DNA from: Ancylobacter sp. Lp-2
Lineage (GTDB): Bacteria; Pseudomonadota; Alphaproteobacteria; Rhizobiales; Xanthobacteraceae
Reading direction: 5' to 3'
Length of the DNA stretch: 64,000 nucleotides
NCBI RefSeq assembly: GCF_020523795.1
Contig: NZ_JAJALI010000001.1
Location: 620,001 to 684,000 of the forward strand
This document shows, one piece after another, positions 35,388 through 44,170 of the stretch; positions within the stretch are counted from its first letter, which is position 1; each line of letters starts with the position of its first letter. A program made the position numbers and the translations under genes. Under the pieces are notes generated by a model. The model saw only the letters and a list, made by a program, of their open reading frames with translations. It was not told the DNA's origin and did not search any database.

Positions 35388-36591
35388 TGCGGCGGTTCCT
35401 CGAGGGGAGGCGCCTCGACGGCGGGCTCCTGGGCGAGCGGTTCGGTCGCGGCCACCTGAGCCGGCACCGGCGCTTGCGCCGGGGCGGGGGGCCGGCGGGC
35501 GGCGGCGGCCTTGCCGTCATAAGCGGCGACGATGCGGCCCACCAGCTCGTGGCGCACCACGTCGGCAGCGTTGAAGTGGCACACCTCGACGCCCTCGACA
35601 TTCTCCAGCAGGCCCACCGCCTCGGCGAGACCGGAGGTCTGGCCCGGCGGCAGGTCGATCTGGCTGGGGTCGCCGGTGACGATCATGTGCGAGTTCTCGC
35701 CCAGGCGGGTGAGGAACATCTTCATCTGCATCGAGGTGGTGTTCTGCGCCTCGTCGAGGATGACGCAGGCATTGGCCAGCGTGCGCCCGCGCATGAAGGC
35801 CAGCGGCGCGATCTCGATCTCGCCGGAGGTCAGCGCCCGCTCGACATAGTTGCGGTCCATCAAATCGTGCAGCGCGTCGTAGATCGGCCGCAGATAGGGG
35901 TCGACCTTCTCCTTCATGTCGCCGGGCAGGAAGCCCAGCCGCTCGCCGGCCTCCACCGCAGGGCGCGACAGGATCAGCTTGTCGACGATCCGCCGCTCCA
36001 GGAGGTGCACCGCATAGGCCACCGCCAGCCAGGTCTTGCCGGTGCCGGCCGGGCCGACGCCGAACACCAGCGTCTGCCGCTTCAGCGCGCGGATATAGGC
36101 GTCCTGCGCCAGGGTGCGGGCGCGCACCGAGCGGCGGCGCAGCTGGATCTCGTCGAAGCTCTGCTTCTTGGTCGCCGGGTCGAAGTCGAACAGGAAACCC
36201 TGCGAGGCGGCCTCGCGCAGCACGCCCTCGACATCGCCGGCGGCGATCTCGCCGCCCTTCTTCAGGCGGGCATACAGGGTTTCCAGCACGTGCCGCGCCT
36301 GGTCGCAGGCCTCGCGCGGGCCTTCCAGCGTGACATGGTTGCCGCGCTGCTCGGCGACGATGTCGAGCCGTCGCTCGATGGCGGCGAGGTTCTGGCCGTA
36401 ATGGCCGAACAGCAGGCTGGCCAGCCGGTTGTCGTCGAAGGCGAGCACAATCTGGTTGGAGGTGTCGGTGTCGGGGGTCAGCCAGCGGGCCGTCGAGGCC
36501 GCCGGCGCCGCCGTTCCGCTTCCGCTCCCGCGCCCGCTTGTGCGGGTCGCCACCAGCGTCCGATCCGTATCCGATCCCCCACGACGCACCA

Positions 36592-36595
<4 letters not shown>
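35384..36595 (-). CDS. phoH: PhoH-like ATPase
   Basis: A 403-residue PhoH-family protein (the YbeZ type by context). An N-terminal KH-like region ([20 protein letters not shown]) is followed by the ATPase domain with Walker [12 protein letters not shown], Walker [21 protein letters not shown], and [12 protein letters not shown]. Ala/Pro-rich extensions at both ends (first 40 and last 40 residues) look disordered. It overlaps miaB and ybeY by four bases each, ATGA style. The family is thought to work with YbeY in RNA handling. Confidence 0.93.
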
Positions 36596-38070
<1,475 letters not shown>

Positions 38071-38228
38071 GGCGTATCGATCGACCCGCCCTGTCCGGCC
38101 GTACCGGCCACAGGGTCGCTGAAGGTTGAGGACACGGCGCGTACATCATGCCCCCGTGACAAGGCGCCTCCGCTTACCGCCGCTCGTTCCCTGGTCGAGA
38201 TCGTCTACGTCTCCTCGGTCGACACCTG

Positions 38229-38259
38229 CCTTTTGTTTAGCGGGATTCCCGGCAAAAGG
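38229..38259. promoter_or_regulatory. Nested palindrome between plsC and miaB
   Basis: CCTTTTG (38229-38235) and CAAAAGG (38253-38259) flank the inner palindrome CGGGATTCCCG (38241-38251). It is 159 bases upstream of miaB and 40 bases beyond the plsC stop. It could be an operator, or the 3' hairpin of the plsC transcript. Confidence 0.4.
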
Positions 38260-38298
38260 AAATGAGCCGCCCGGGGTTTTCAGCCTACTGCGCCGCGC

Positions 38299-39063
38299 TC
38301 ACGCCGGCCGGGGATTGAGCGCCTCGGCGAGCATGGCGCGCACCGCCGTCTCAGCGTGGCCGGTCGCCGCCTTGCGGTCGGCCCCAAGGATCGGCTCGCC
38401 GAAGCGCAGCTCGACCTCGATGCCGCCGCGCCGCAGCACGTCCATGAGATGCGGGGCAAGGTCCATGTCGCCGTACCAGGCCACCAGCGGCCGGCGGGCG
38501 CGACCGAGCGACACGCCACCCTGCGCGACATAGGCGATGGCGAGCGGCTGGATGGCGGCGGGCGCGCCGGCGGTGCTCGGCCGCGCGGCGCCGACCAGGG
38601 CGGAGCGGAACGGCAGCACCCGATTGCCGTCGCTCGAGGTGCCCTCGGCGAACAGCACCACCGGGTCGCCGGCGCCGAGGCGGGCGGCGATCGCCTCGCT
38701 CACCCGCCCGGTAGCGGCCCGGGCCTGCCGGTCGACGAAGATGGTGCGCTGGAGCTTCGCCAACAGCCCGATGCCCGGCCAGCCGGCCACCTCGCTCTTG
38801 GCGACGAAGCACAGAGGGAAGCGCGAGCCGAGCACGCCGATGTCGAGCCAGGAGACGTGGTTGGCGAGGATCAGCAGCGGCCGCTCGGCGGCCGGGGCGC
38901 CGCTCACCCGCACCTTGACGCCCACCAGCCTCAGCACGGCCCGGTGGTACAGCACAGGGATCCACCGCCGGGCGTCGAGGTTCAGCTTCACCGCCAGCCA
39001 CTGTGCGGGAATGCCGACGAGCGTGAGCAGCACGACGGGCACCAGCACGAGGACGGGGCGCAT
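38299..39063 (-). CDS. plsC: 1-acyl-sn-glycerol-3-phosphate acyltransferase (PlsC family)
   Basis: A 254-residue membrane-bound acyltransferase that makes phosphatidic acid from lysophosphatidic acid; ornithine-lipid OlsA-like activity is an alternative. The N-terminal helix is MRPVLVLVPVVLLTLVGIPA, the catalytic NHVSWLD (HxxxxD) is in LILANHVSWLDIGVLGSRFP, and FAEGTSSDGNRVLPF is the glycerophosphate-binding motif. Starts 17 bases after the Fur-family stop. Position beside fur and miaB is conserved in the order. Confidence 0.9.
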   Translation of the reverse strand: MRPVLVLVPVVLLTLVGIPAQWLAVKLNLDARRWIPVLYHRAVLRLVGVKVRVSGAPAAERPLLILANHVSWLDIGVLGSRFPLCFVAKSEVAGWPGIGLLAKLQRTIFVDRQARAATGRVSEAIAARLGAGDPVVLFAEGTSSDGNRVLPFRSALVGAARPSTAGAPAAIQPLAIAYVAQGGVSLGRARRPLVAWYGDMDLAPHLMDVLRRGGIEVELRFGEPILGADRKAATGHAETAVRAMLAEALNPRPA

Positions 39064-39080
39064 CGCCGGTCTCTTCCCGC

Positions 39081-39512
39081 CTATTTCTTCGGCTTGGGAT
39101 CGAGCGGCACGCCGTAGAGCTCCAGCCGGTGTCCGACGAGGCGGAAGCCGAGCTTGCGGGCGATCTCCTCCTGGAGATGCTCGATCTCCTCGGAGCGGAA
39201 TTCCACCACCGTGCCGTTGCGCAGGTCGATCAGGTGGTCGTGATGCTCGTCCGGCACCGGCTCGTAGCGCGAGCGGCCGTCGCGGAAGTCGTGGCGCTCG
39301 ATGATACCGGCGTCCTCGAACAGCTTCACCGTGCGGTAGACGGTGGAGATCGAGATGCGGTCGTCCACCGCCACGGCGCGGCGATGCAGCTCTTCGACGT
39401 CGGGATGATCCTGCGCATCGGCGATGACGCGCGCGATCACCCGGCGCTGGTCCGTCATGCGCAGGCCCATCGTCACGCAGGCCTCCTCGATGGCGGTCGG
39501 CTTGTCGGTCAT
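39081..39512 (-). CDS. Fur-family metalloregulator (Fur/Mur type)
   Basis: A 143-residue Fur family repressor. DNA-binding region: MTDQRRVIARVIADAQDHPD then ISISTVYRTVKLFEDAGIIE; metal-binding region HDFRDGRSRYEPVPDEHHDH. The structural zinc cysteines of E. coli Fur (CxxC after HHDH) are absent: HDHLIDLRNG stands there. Alphaproteobacterial Fur orthologues usually respond to manganese (Mur) rather than iron, so manganese control is the better guess. Located between rimI and plsC; a palindromic repeat lies in the 160-base gap upstream. Confidence 0.9.
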   Translation of the reverse strand: MTDKPTAIEEACVTMGLRMTDQRRVIARVIADAQDHPDVEELHRRAVAVDDRISISTVYRTVKLFEDAGIIERHDFRDGRSRYEPVPDEHHDHLIDLRNGTVVEFRSEEIEHLQEEIARKLGFRLVGHRLELYGVPLDPKPKK

Positions 39513-39530
39513 CCGCGCGTCGTCTCCCGA

Positions 39531-39575
39531 GCCTGTCCCGCCAAAAGCTGCCGGGCTTTTGCGACGAGAACAGGC
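39531..39575. repeat. Intergenic palindromic repeat upstream of the Fur-family gene
   Basis: An imperfect palindrome: GCCTGTCCCGCCAAAAGC, TGCCGG, GCTTTTGCGACGAGAACAGGC. The core (GCAAAA...TTTTGCG, GAGAACA) resembles that at 51421-51471, so they belong to one dispersed family. It ends 19 bases from the Fur-family start and may carry its promoter. Confidence 0.65.
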
Positions 39576-39671
39576 CCAACTGGCAAGTTTCCCGCTGCTT
39601 ATGGCGCAACCCGTCGGTGGAGGGCAACCGATTCCTCCGGCGCTATCCCCACGCGCGGGCCGGACGTCGCC

Positions 39672-40169
39672 TTACCTAAGGTCGCGCCGCATGGCGATCG
39701 CCGCCACCGGCTTGCCGCCGGCGTCGCGATAATAGCCGGGCCGGCGGCCGATCTCGCGGAATCCGGCCCTCTCATAGAGCGCGAGCGCCGGCCGGTTGCC
39801 TTCCTCGACCTCGAGGAACAGCGTGGCGAAGCCCTCGGCGGCGAGGCGGGCCATCGTCTTCTCCACCAGCGCCCGGCCGATGCCGCCACCACGATGCGTG
39901 CGCGCCACCGCGACCGAGAGGATCTCCATTTCCGGGGCGACGCCATGGGTGAGGATGAAGCCGGTCGGCCGCCCGCCCGGGCCGTCGGTCGCCACCAGCG
40001 CCCGGCTCAGCCGGTCGGCGAGCAGCCGCTCGAACTCCGCTGCCTCCCAGCCGATGCGGAAGCTGGCCGCATGCAGGCCCGCCAGCGCTTCGGCGTCGGC
40101 GGCGACCGCCGGGCGGAAGGCCGGAGGCGCCCGCCAGGCACGGGTGATGTCGGTGATCTTCCAGCTCAT
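39672..40169 (-). CDS. rimI: Ribosomal protein bS18-alanine N-acetyltransferase (RimI-like GNAT)
   Basis: A 165-residue GNAT acetyltransferase. The acetyl-CoA site is VARTHRGGGIGRALVEKTMA, followed by ATLFLEVEEGNRPALALYER and AGFREIGRRPGYYRDAGG, which match RimI. It directly follows tsaB (gap 35 bases), a neighbourhood kept in many bacteria, so RimI is well supported over a generic acetyltransferase. N-terminal about 20 residues are longer than in E. coli. Confidence 0.9.
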   Translation of the reverse strand: MSWKITDITRAWRAPPAFRPAVAADAEALAGLHAASFRIGWEAAEFERLLADRLSRALVATDGPGGRPTGFILTHGVAPEMEILSVAVARTHRGGGIGRALVEKTMARLAAEGFATLFLEVEEGNRPALALYERAGFREIGRRPGYYRDAGGKPVAAIAMRRDLR

Positions 40170-40204
40170 CGCCGCCGGCCCATTGGCGCGCCGCCCTCCC
40201 GCGC

Positions 40205-40888
40205 TCAGCGCCGGGCGATGCGGGCCGCGGTCTGCGGCTTGGCGTCGGCGTCGCGCAGATAGAGCGGACGCGGCTCGGATTTGGCGGGATCGGCTACCGC
40301 CGCGAGCCGGGCCAGCCAGACCGGGTCCGGCGTGGTGGTGGTGGCGACCTCGACCGGCGCCGGCGCGGCGTCCGGCCAGGCGGCGGCGATCAGCGGCGCG
40401 CCGGAGCCGACCAGCCGCACCGCGCCGCCGGCCACCGCCCGCACCGCTTCCTTTAGCGGCAGCTGGCGCGGCGACACCATCACCCGGCCGCCGGGGCCGA
40501 TCATCTGCACATAGAGATTGTCGTGCCGCGCATCGATGGCGGCCACCACCGGCACGCCGTCGTCGAGGGCGAGCAGCGGCGCCGCCAGCGTGGCGAGCGT
40601 GGTGATGCCGATCACCGGCCGGCCCTGGGCGAGGCCGAAGCCGCGCGCCGCCGACAGCCCGACCCTGAGCCCGGTGAAGCTGCCCGGCCCGACGGTGACG
40701 GCGAACATGCCGATATCGGCGAAGACGCGGCCGGCCGCGACCATCACCTGGTCGACCATTGGCACCAGCGCCTCGGCATGGCCGCGGCTCATCTCCTGCG
40801 AGGCGCGCGCCAGCGTTTCGTCGCGGGCGACGTCGTGGAGGGCGACGGAGCAGGCCTCCAGCGCGGTATCGAGGGCGAGAATCAGCAT
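40205..40888 (-). CDS. tsaB: tRNA N6-threonylcarbamoyladenosine biosynthesis protein TsaB
   Basis: A 227-residue ASKHA-fold protein, partner of TsaD and TsaE in making t6A37. Motifs: MLILALDTALEACSVALHD, RGHAEALVPMVDQVM and VTVGPGSFTGLRVGLSAARG, all diagnostic. The start is the ATG giving MLILALDT; an in-frame extension to 41074 is in ordinary spacer and rejected. Last residues are Arg-rich. It forms a pair with rimI. Confidence 0.94.
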   Translation of the reverse strand: MLILALDTALEACSVALHDVARDETLARASQEMSRGHAEALVPMVDQVMVAAGRVFADIGMFAVTVGPGSFTGLRVGLSAARGFGLAQGRPVIGITTLATLAAPLLALDDGVPVVAAIDARHDNLYVQMIGPGGRVMVSPRQLPLKEAVRAVAGGAVRLVGSGAPLIAAAWPDAAPAPVEVATTTTPDPVWLARLAAVADPAKSEPRPLYLRDADAKPQTAARIARR

Positions 40889-41048
40889 GGCGCCTTTGTC
40901 CTTCGCCTCACCTTGCACATGGCCCGACGGCGAGGCAAAGCCCCGCCAGGTCCCCTCCACAAGCGGTCGGCTCTCCACAGTCGGCCCGCCAGCGGCGGCG
41001 GGCACCGCGGCCTCTCGAAACCCGCCGGAATGGCAGGGATGCGGCGGT

Positions 41049-41603
41049 TCAGACCGGCCGCACCTCGACGACATCAGGCACGAAATGCCGGAGCAGGTTC
41101 TCGATGCCGTTCTTCAGCGTCGCGGTGGAGGAGGGGCAGCCCGAGCAGGAGCCCTTCATGGCGAGGAACACCACGCCGTCCTTGTAGCCGCGGAAGGTGA
41201 TGTCGCCGCCGTCATTGGCCACCGCCGGGCGCACGCGGGTGTCGATCAGCTCGCGGATGGTGTCGACGAGGCCGGCATCCTTCTCTTCCCAGAAGGCGTC
41301 GTCATCGGCGTGCTCATGCTCTTCGGGCAGCACCGGCTGTCCGGAGACGAAATGTTCCATGATGGCGCCGAGGATCGCCGGCTTCAGATGCGCCCACTCG
41401 GCGGTGTCCTTGGTCACGGTCACGAAATCGGAGCCGAAGAACACGCCGGTGACGCCGGGAATGTCGAACAGCTTGGCGGCGAGCGGCGAGCGGGCGGCCT
41501 CCTCGGCGTCGCGCGCCTCGAAGGTGCCGGCGCCGAGCACGTTGCGGCCGGGCAGGAACTTCAGCGTGGCGGGATTCGGGGTCGGCTCGGTCTGGATAAA
41601 CAT
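41049..41603 (-). CDS. nfuA: NifU-like iron-sulfur scaffold/carrier protein
   Basis: A 184-residue NfuA-type protein: an N-terminal Nfu_N domain (MFIQTEPTPNPATLKFLPG) and a C-terminal NifU domain with DTRVRPAVANDGGDITFRGY and MKGSCSGCPSS, in which the CxxC ligates the cluster. It delivers 4Fe-4S clusters to targets such as lipoyl synthase or MiaB. The 160-base gap to tsaB holds nothing I can name. Its place before tsaB is conserved in Rhizobiales. Confidence 0.94.
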   Translation of the reverse strand: MFIQTEPTPNPATLKFLPGRNVLGAGTFEARDAEEAARSPLAAKLFDIPGVTGVFFGSDFVTVTKDTAEWAHLKPAILGAIMEHFVSGQPVLPEEHEHADDDAFWEEKDAGLVDTIRELIDTRVRPAVANDGGDITFRGYKDGVVFLAMKGSCSGCPSSTATLKNGIENLLRHFVPDVVEVRPV

Positions 41604-41671
41604 TTCATGCTCCTGGCCTACCGGGGTTCAAGGCCCCGGCGACATGGTTTGGTATCGTTATAGATAGGCGT

Positions 41672-42520
41672 TCACGACCGCCAAAGGAAGCCTCGCAGCC
41701 GTTCCCACCGTCCCGGAGGCGGGGCAGGCGGCGGTGGCGGCATCGGCTCCGCCAGTATCCGCCCGAGCGGCGAGGAGGGCGGCACGGCCGAGAGATCCAG
41801 CCGGTGCAGCAGCTCGTGATAGAGATGCAGGCATTGCGAGTTCGGCGTCACCAGGTCCTCGACGGTCAGTTCGGGGTCGAGCAGCCGGTGCACATGGTTG
41901 TAGTGCATCGGGTAGAAGCTCTCCGGCGGCAGCGCCTTGCCGTCGACGCTGCAATCCTTGGCCAGCCAGGTGATGGCGCGCGGGCCGAGCACGCCCCAGG
42001 GCATGTCCTGCACGCTGGTCGGCCGGCCCTGCCGGGCGTTCTCCCTGAGCTCGGCCTGCAATTCCTCCGGCAGCCAGGGTGGGATCGGCGTTGGGTCGGC
42101 GGCCACGTCGTTCAGCCGGCGCAGCAGCGGCGAATCCTTCGGCAGCCGCAGCACCGCGCCGTTGATGTGCACGTCGTCCTCCCAGGCGAACAGATAGTCC
42201 GCCCGTTCCACCGGCTTCAGGCAATAGACGTCGCAATCGACATAGAGGCAGTCGACGCGTTGCAGCAGCCGGTAGCGGAATACGTTGGCGAACAGCGCAT
42301 AGCTGCCGGTCTCGCGGTGGCGGATGATCCGCTCCGGCGGCACCAGCTTGGCGGCGTCGGCGAAGGCGATGCCGGCCGGCAGATCGTGCGGGCGCTGGTA
42401 GCCGTGCAGCGTCACCGCATGGCCCATGCGCAGGAAGGAGGCGAGGCAGGCCCGCGCCATCGGCCCGAGCTCGGGGCCGATCCACAGGGCATGCACGGGC
42501 ATCAGCGAACCGGACGGCAT
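41672..42520 (-). CDS. Sugar-transferase-like protein with DxD motif
   Basis: A 282-residue protein resembling the glycosyltransferases with DXD sugar-binding motif: HALWIGPELGPMARACLASF at the N-terminus, then LYVDCDVYCLKPVERADYLF with DCD as metal/nucleotide-sugar site, and a later SQCLHLYHELLHRLD with the His-rich segment of the family. No signal peptide. The ATG follows GAGGAGAG; a second ATG is six codons on. The Pro-rich tail (MPPPPPAPPPG) precedes the end. Substrate unknown; cell-surface glycan modification is the usual role. Confidence 0.75.
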   Translation of the reverse strand: MPSGSLMPVHALWIGPELGPMARACLASFLRMGHAVTLHGYQRPHDLPAGIAFADAAKLVPPERIIRHRETGSYALFANVFRYRLLQRVDCLYVDCDVYCLKPVERADYLFAWEDDVHINGAVLRLPKDSPLLRRLNDVAADPTPIPPWLPEELQAELRENARQGRPTSVQDMPWGVLGPRAITWLAKDCSVDGKALPPESFYPMHYNHVHRLLDPELTVEDLVTPNSQCLHLYHELLHRLDLSAVPPSSPLGRILAEPMPPPPPAPPPGRWERLRGFLWRS

Positions 42521-42567
42521 GACGCTCTCCTCGATACTCGAACGGTGGGCACGGCGCTGGGGAAGGG

Positions 42568-43065
42568 TCAGGCCAGGGCGTCGATCTCGCTGTCGGACAG
42601 CTGCCCGGGCACGATGGTGACGGGGATCGGCAGGCCGTTCAGCATCCCGCCGGCGAGCCCGGCGATCAGCGGTCCCGGCCCCTCGCTGCCGGTGCCGGCG
42701 GCCAGCACCAATATGGCGATGTCCTCGTCGGCCTCGATGAGCTTGAGGATCTCGCCGGCCACCTCGCCTTCATGCACCGCCTGTTCCGGCTCGACGCCGG
42801 ACAGGTTGCGGATGCGGGCGGCGAAATGGTCGAGCTGCGAGCGTGCCTTGTCGGTGGCTTCCGCGCGCATCAGCTCGGCGACGCCGAGCCACTGGCTCTG
42901 CACGTCGGCGAGTTGCAGCACCGCCAGCATCACCACCCCGCCCTGGGTGCGGGCGGCGCGGCGGGCGGCGTAATAGACCGCGCGGTCGCATTCCGGCGTG
43001 TCGTCGATCACCACGAGAAATTTCCGGCGATGCCCCGGCTCGTGGCTCTGTCGCCTGCGCGGCAT
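42568..43065 (-). CDS. Universal stress protein (UspA family)
   Basis: A 165-residue Usp-domain protein. It begins RRKFLVVIDDTPECDRAVYY, the first strand and helix of the Usp fold, and continues through AVHEGEVAGEILKLIEADED and ILVLAAGTGSEGPGPLI, but the nucleotide-binding GxxGxnnG(S/T) motif is not intact, so ATP binding is doubtful. A charged 15-residue N-terminal extension precedes the fold. Single gene divergent from cbbQ, 292 bases away. Confidence 0.85.
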   Translation of the reverse strand: MPRRRQSHEPGHRRKFLVVIDDTPECDRAVYYAARRAARTQGGVVMLAVLQLADVQSQWLGVAELMRAEATDKARSQLDHFAARIRNLSGVEPEQAVHEGEVAGEILKLIEADEDIAILVLAAGTGSEGPGPLIAGLAGGMLNGLPIPVTIVPGQLSDSEIDALA

Positions 43066-43282
43066 GGAATGGTCACTCCCCCCATGTCGGGACGCGCGGC
43101 GCCCAGACCGCCCTTTTCTACCACAGGTCGCGGCGGCGGGAAGCCGGGCGCCCCGTCGCTCCCGCCCCGTGCCGTTTGCGCCATGCCGCTTTTGCCATGC
43201 CGCTTGCGCCACTGAGGCTGCTGGGGAATGATACGGGCTTGAAACCGCCGCCGCACAGGGCCGTGCGCGGCAGAGGCATGGA

Positions 43283-43322
43283 AGCCTGGTCCCGAGCGTG
43301 CCGCTCGGGCCGGGCTTTTTTT
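43283..43322 (+). terminator. Rho-independent terminator in the leader of cbbQ
   Basis: CCCGAGCG-TGC-CGCTCGGG (43291-43309) is extended outward by AGCCTGG against CCGGGCT with one bulge, and followed by seven or eight Ts. It stands on the plus strand 36 bases before cbbQ with no plus-strand gene upstream, so it ends either a small RNA or a short leader transcript. Confidence 0.75.
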
Positions 43323-43357
43323 GTGCCTGCCGCGCCGCCGCTTTCAGGAGCCAGCAC

Positions 43358-44170
43358 ATGGACGCCGACCCGCCGGGCCTCGACACTTTCCTCCTCGCGC
43401 AGGAGCCCTTCTACACGCCGGTCGGCAACGAGGTGGCGTTGTTCGAGGCGGCCTTCCAGGAGAAGGTGCCGCTGATGCTGAAGGGGCCGACCGGCTGCGG
43501 CAAGACCCGCTTCGTCGAGCATATGGCCTGGCGGCTGGGGCGGCCGCTGATCACCATCGCCTGCCACGAGGACATGACGGCGGCCGATCTCGTCGGGCGC
43601 TATCTGCTCGACGCCGAGGGCACGGTTTGGCGCGACGGGCCGCTCACCCAGGCGGTGCGCTTCGGCGCCATCTGCTATCTCGACGAGATCGTCGAGGCGC
43701 GGCAGGACACCACCGTGGTCATCCACCCGCTCACCGACGAGCGGCGGGTGCTGCCGCTCGACAAGCGCAACGAGGCGCTCATAGCCCATCCCGACTTCTT
43801 CCTGGTGATCTCCTACAACCCCGGCTACCAGAGCGCGGTCAAGGACCTGAAGGAATCCACCAAGCAGCGCTTTGCCGCCCTCGACTTCACCTATGCCGAG
43901 GCGGCGCGCGAGGCCGACATCGTCGCCCGCGAGGCCGGAGTGGCGCGCGAGGTCGCCGAGAAGCTGGTGCGCATCGCCGCCGCCTCGCGCAATCTCGGCC
44001 ACCGCGTGCTGGAGGAGGGCGCCTCCACCCGCACGCTGATCCGTGCCGGCAAGCTGATCGCCCGCGGCATCGGCGCGGCGGAGGCCTGCGACATGGCCAT
44101 CGTCGCCCCGCTCACCGACGACGCCGACACACGCGGCGCGCTGCGCTCGGTCGTGGCGGCCTGCCTGTGA
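43358..44170 (+). CDS. cbbQ: CbbQ/NirQ/NorQ-family MoxR-type AAA+ ATPase
   Basis: A 270-residue AAA+ ATPase. Walker A GPTGCGKTRFV is near residue 41, Walker B ICYLDEIVEARQDTT, and the C-terminal CbbQ_C region ends VAACL. In autotrophs CbbQ with CbbO forms the RuBisCO activase of the CbbQO type; NorQ/NirQ relatives mature nitric-oxide reductase. The next gene is a CbbO/NorD-like protein and overlaps by four bases (GTGA). ATG is preceded by CAGGAG with 7-base spacing. Neither RuBisCO nor denitrification genes are in the window, so the client is unknown; symbol given on family grounds. Confidence 0.8.
   Translation: MDADPPGLDTFLLAQEPFYTPVGNEVALFEAAFQEKVPLMLKGPTGCGKTRFVEHMAWRLGRPLITIACHEDMTAADLVGRYLLDAEGTVWRDGPLTQAVRFGAICYLDEIVEARQDTTVVIHPLTDERRVLPLDKRNEALIAHPDFFLVISYNPGYQSAVKDLKESTKQRFAALDFTYAEAAREADIVAREAGVAREVAEKLVRIAAASRNLGHRVLEEGASTRTLIRAGKLIARGIGAAEACDMAIVAPLTDDADTRGALRSVVAACL

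Noticed and set aside
43180-43322. A 6S RNA, SRP RNA or tmRNA at the cbbQ leader
   Set aside because: The terminator is real, but neither the conserved SRP loop nor the 6S bubble layout nor a tmRNA tag frame is visible.
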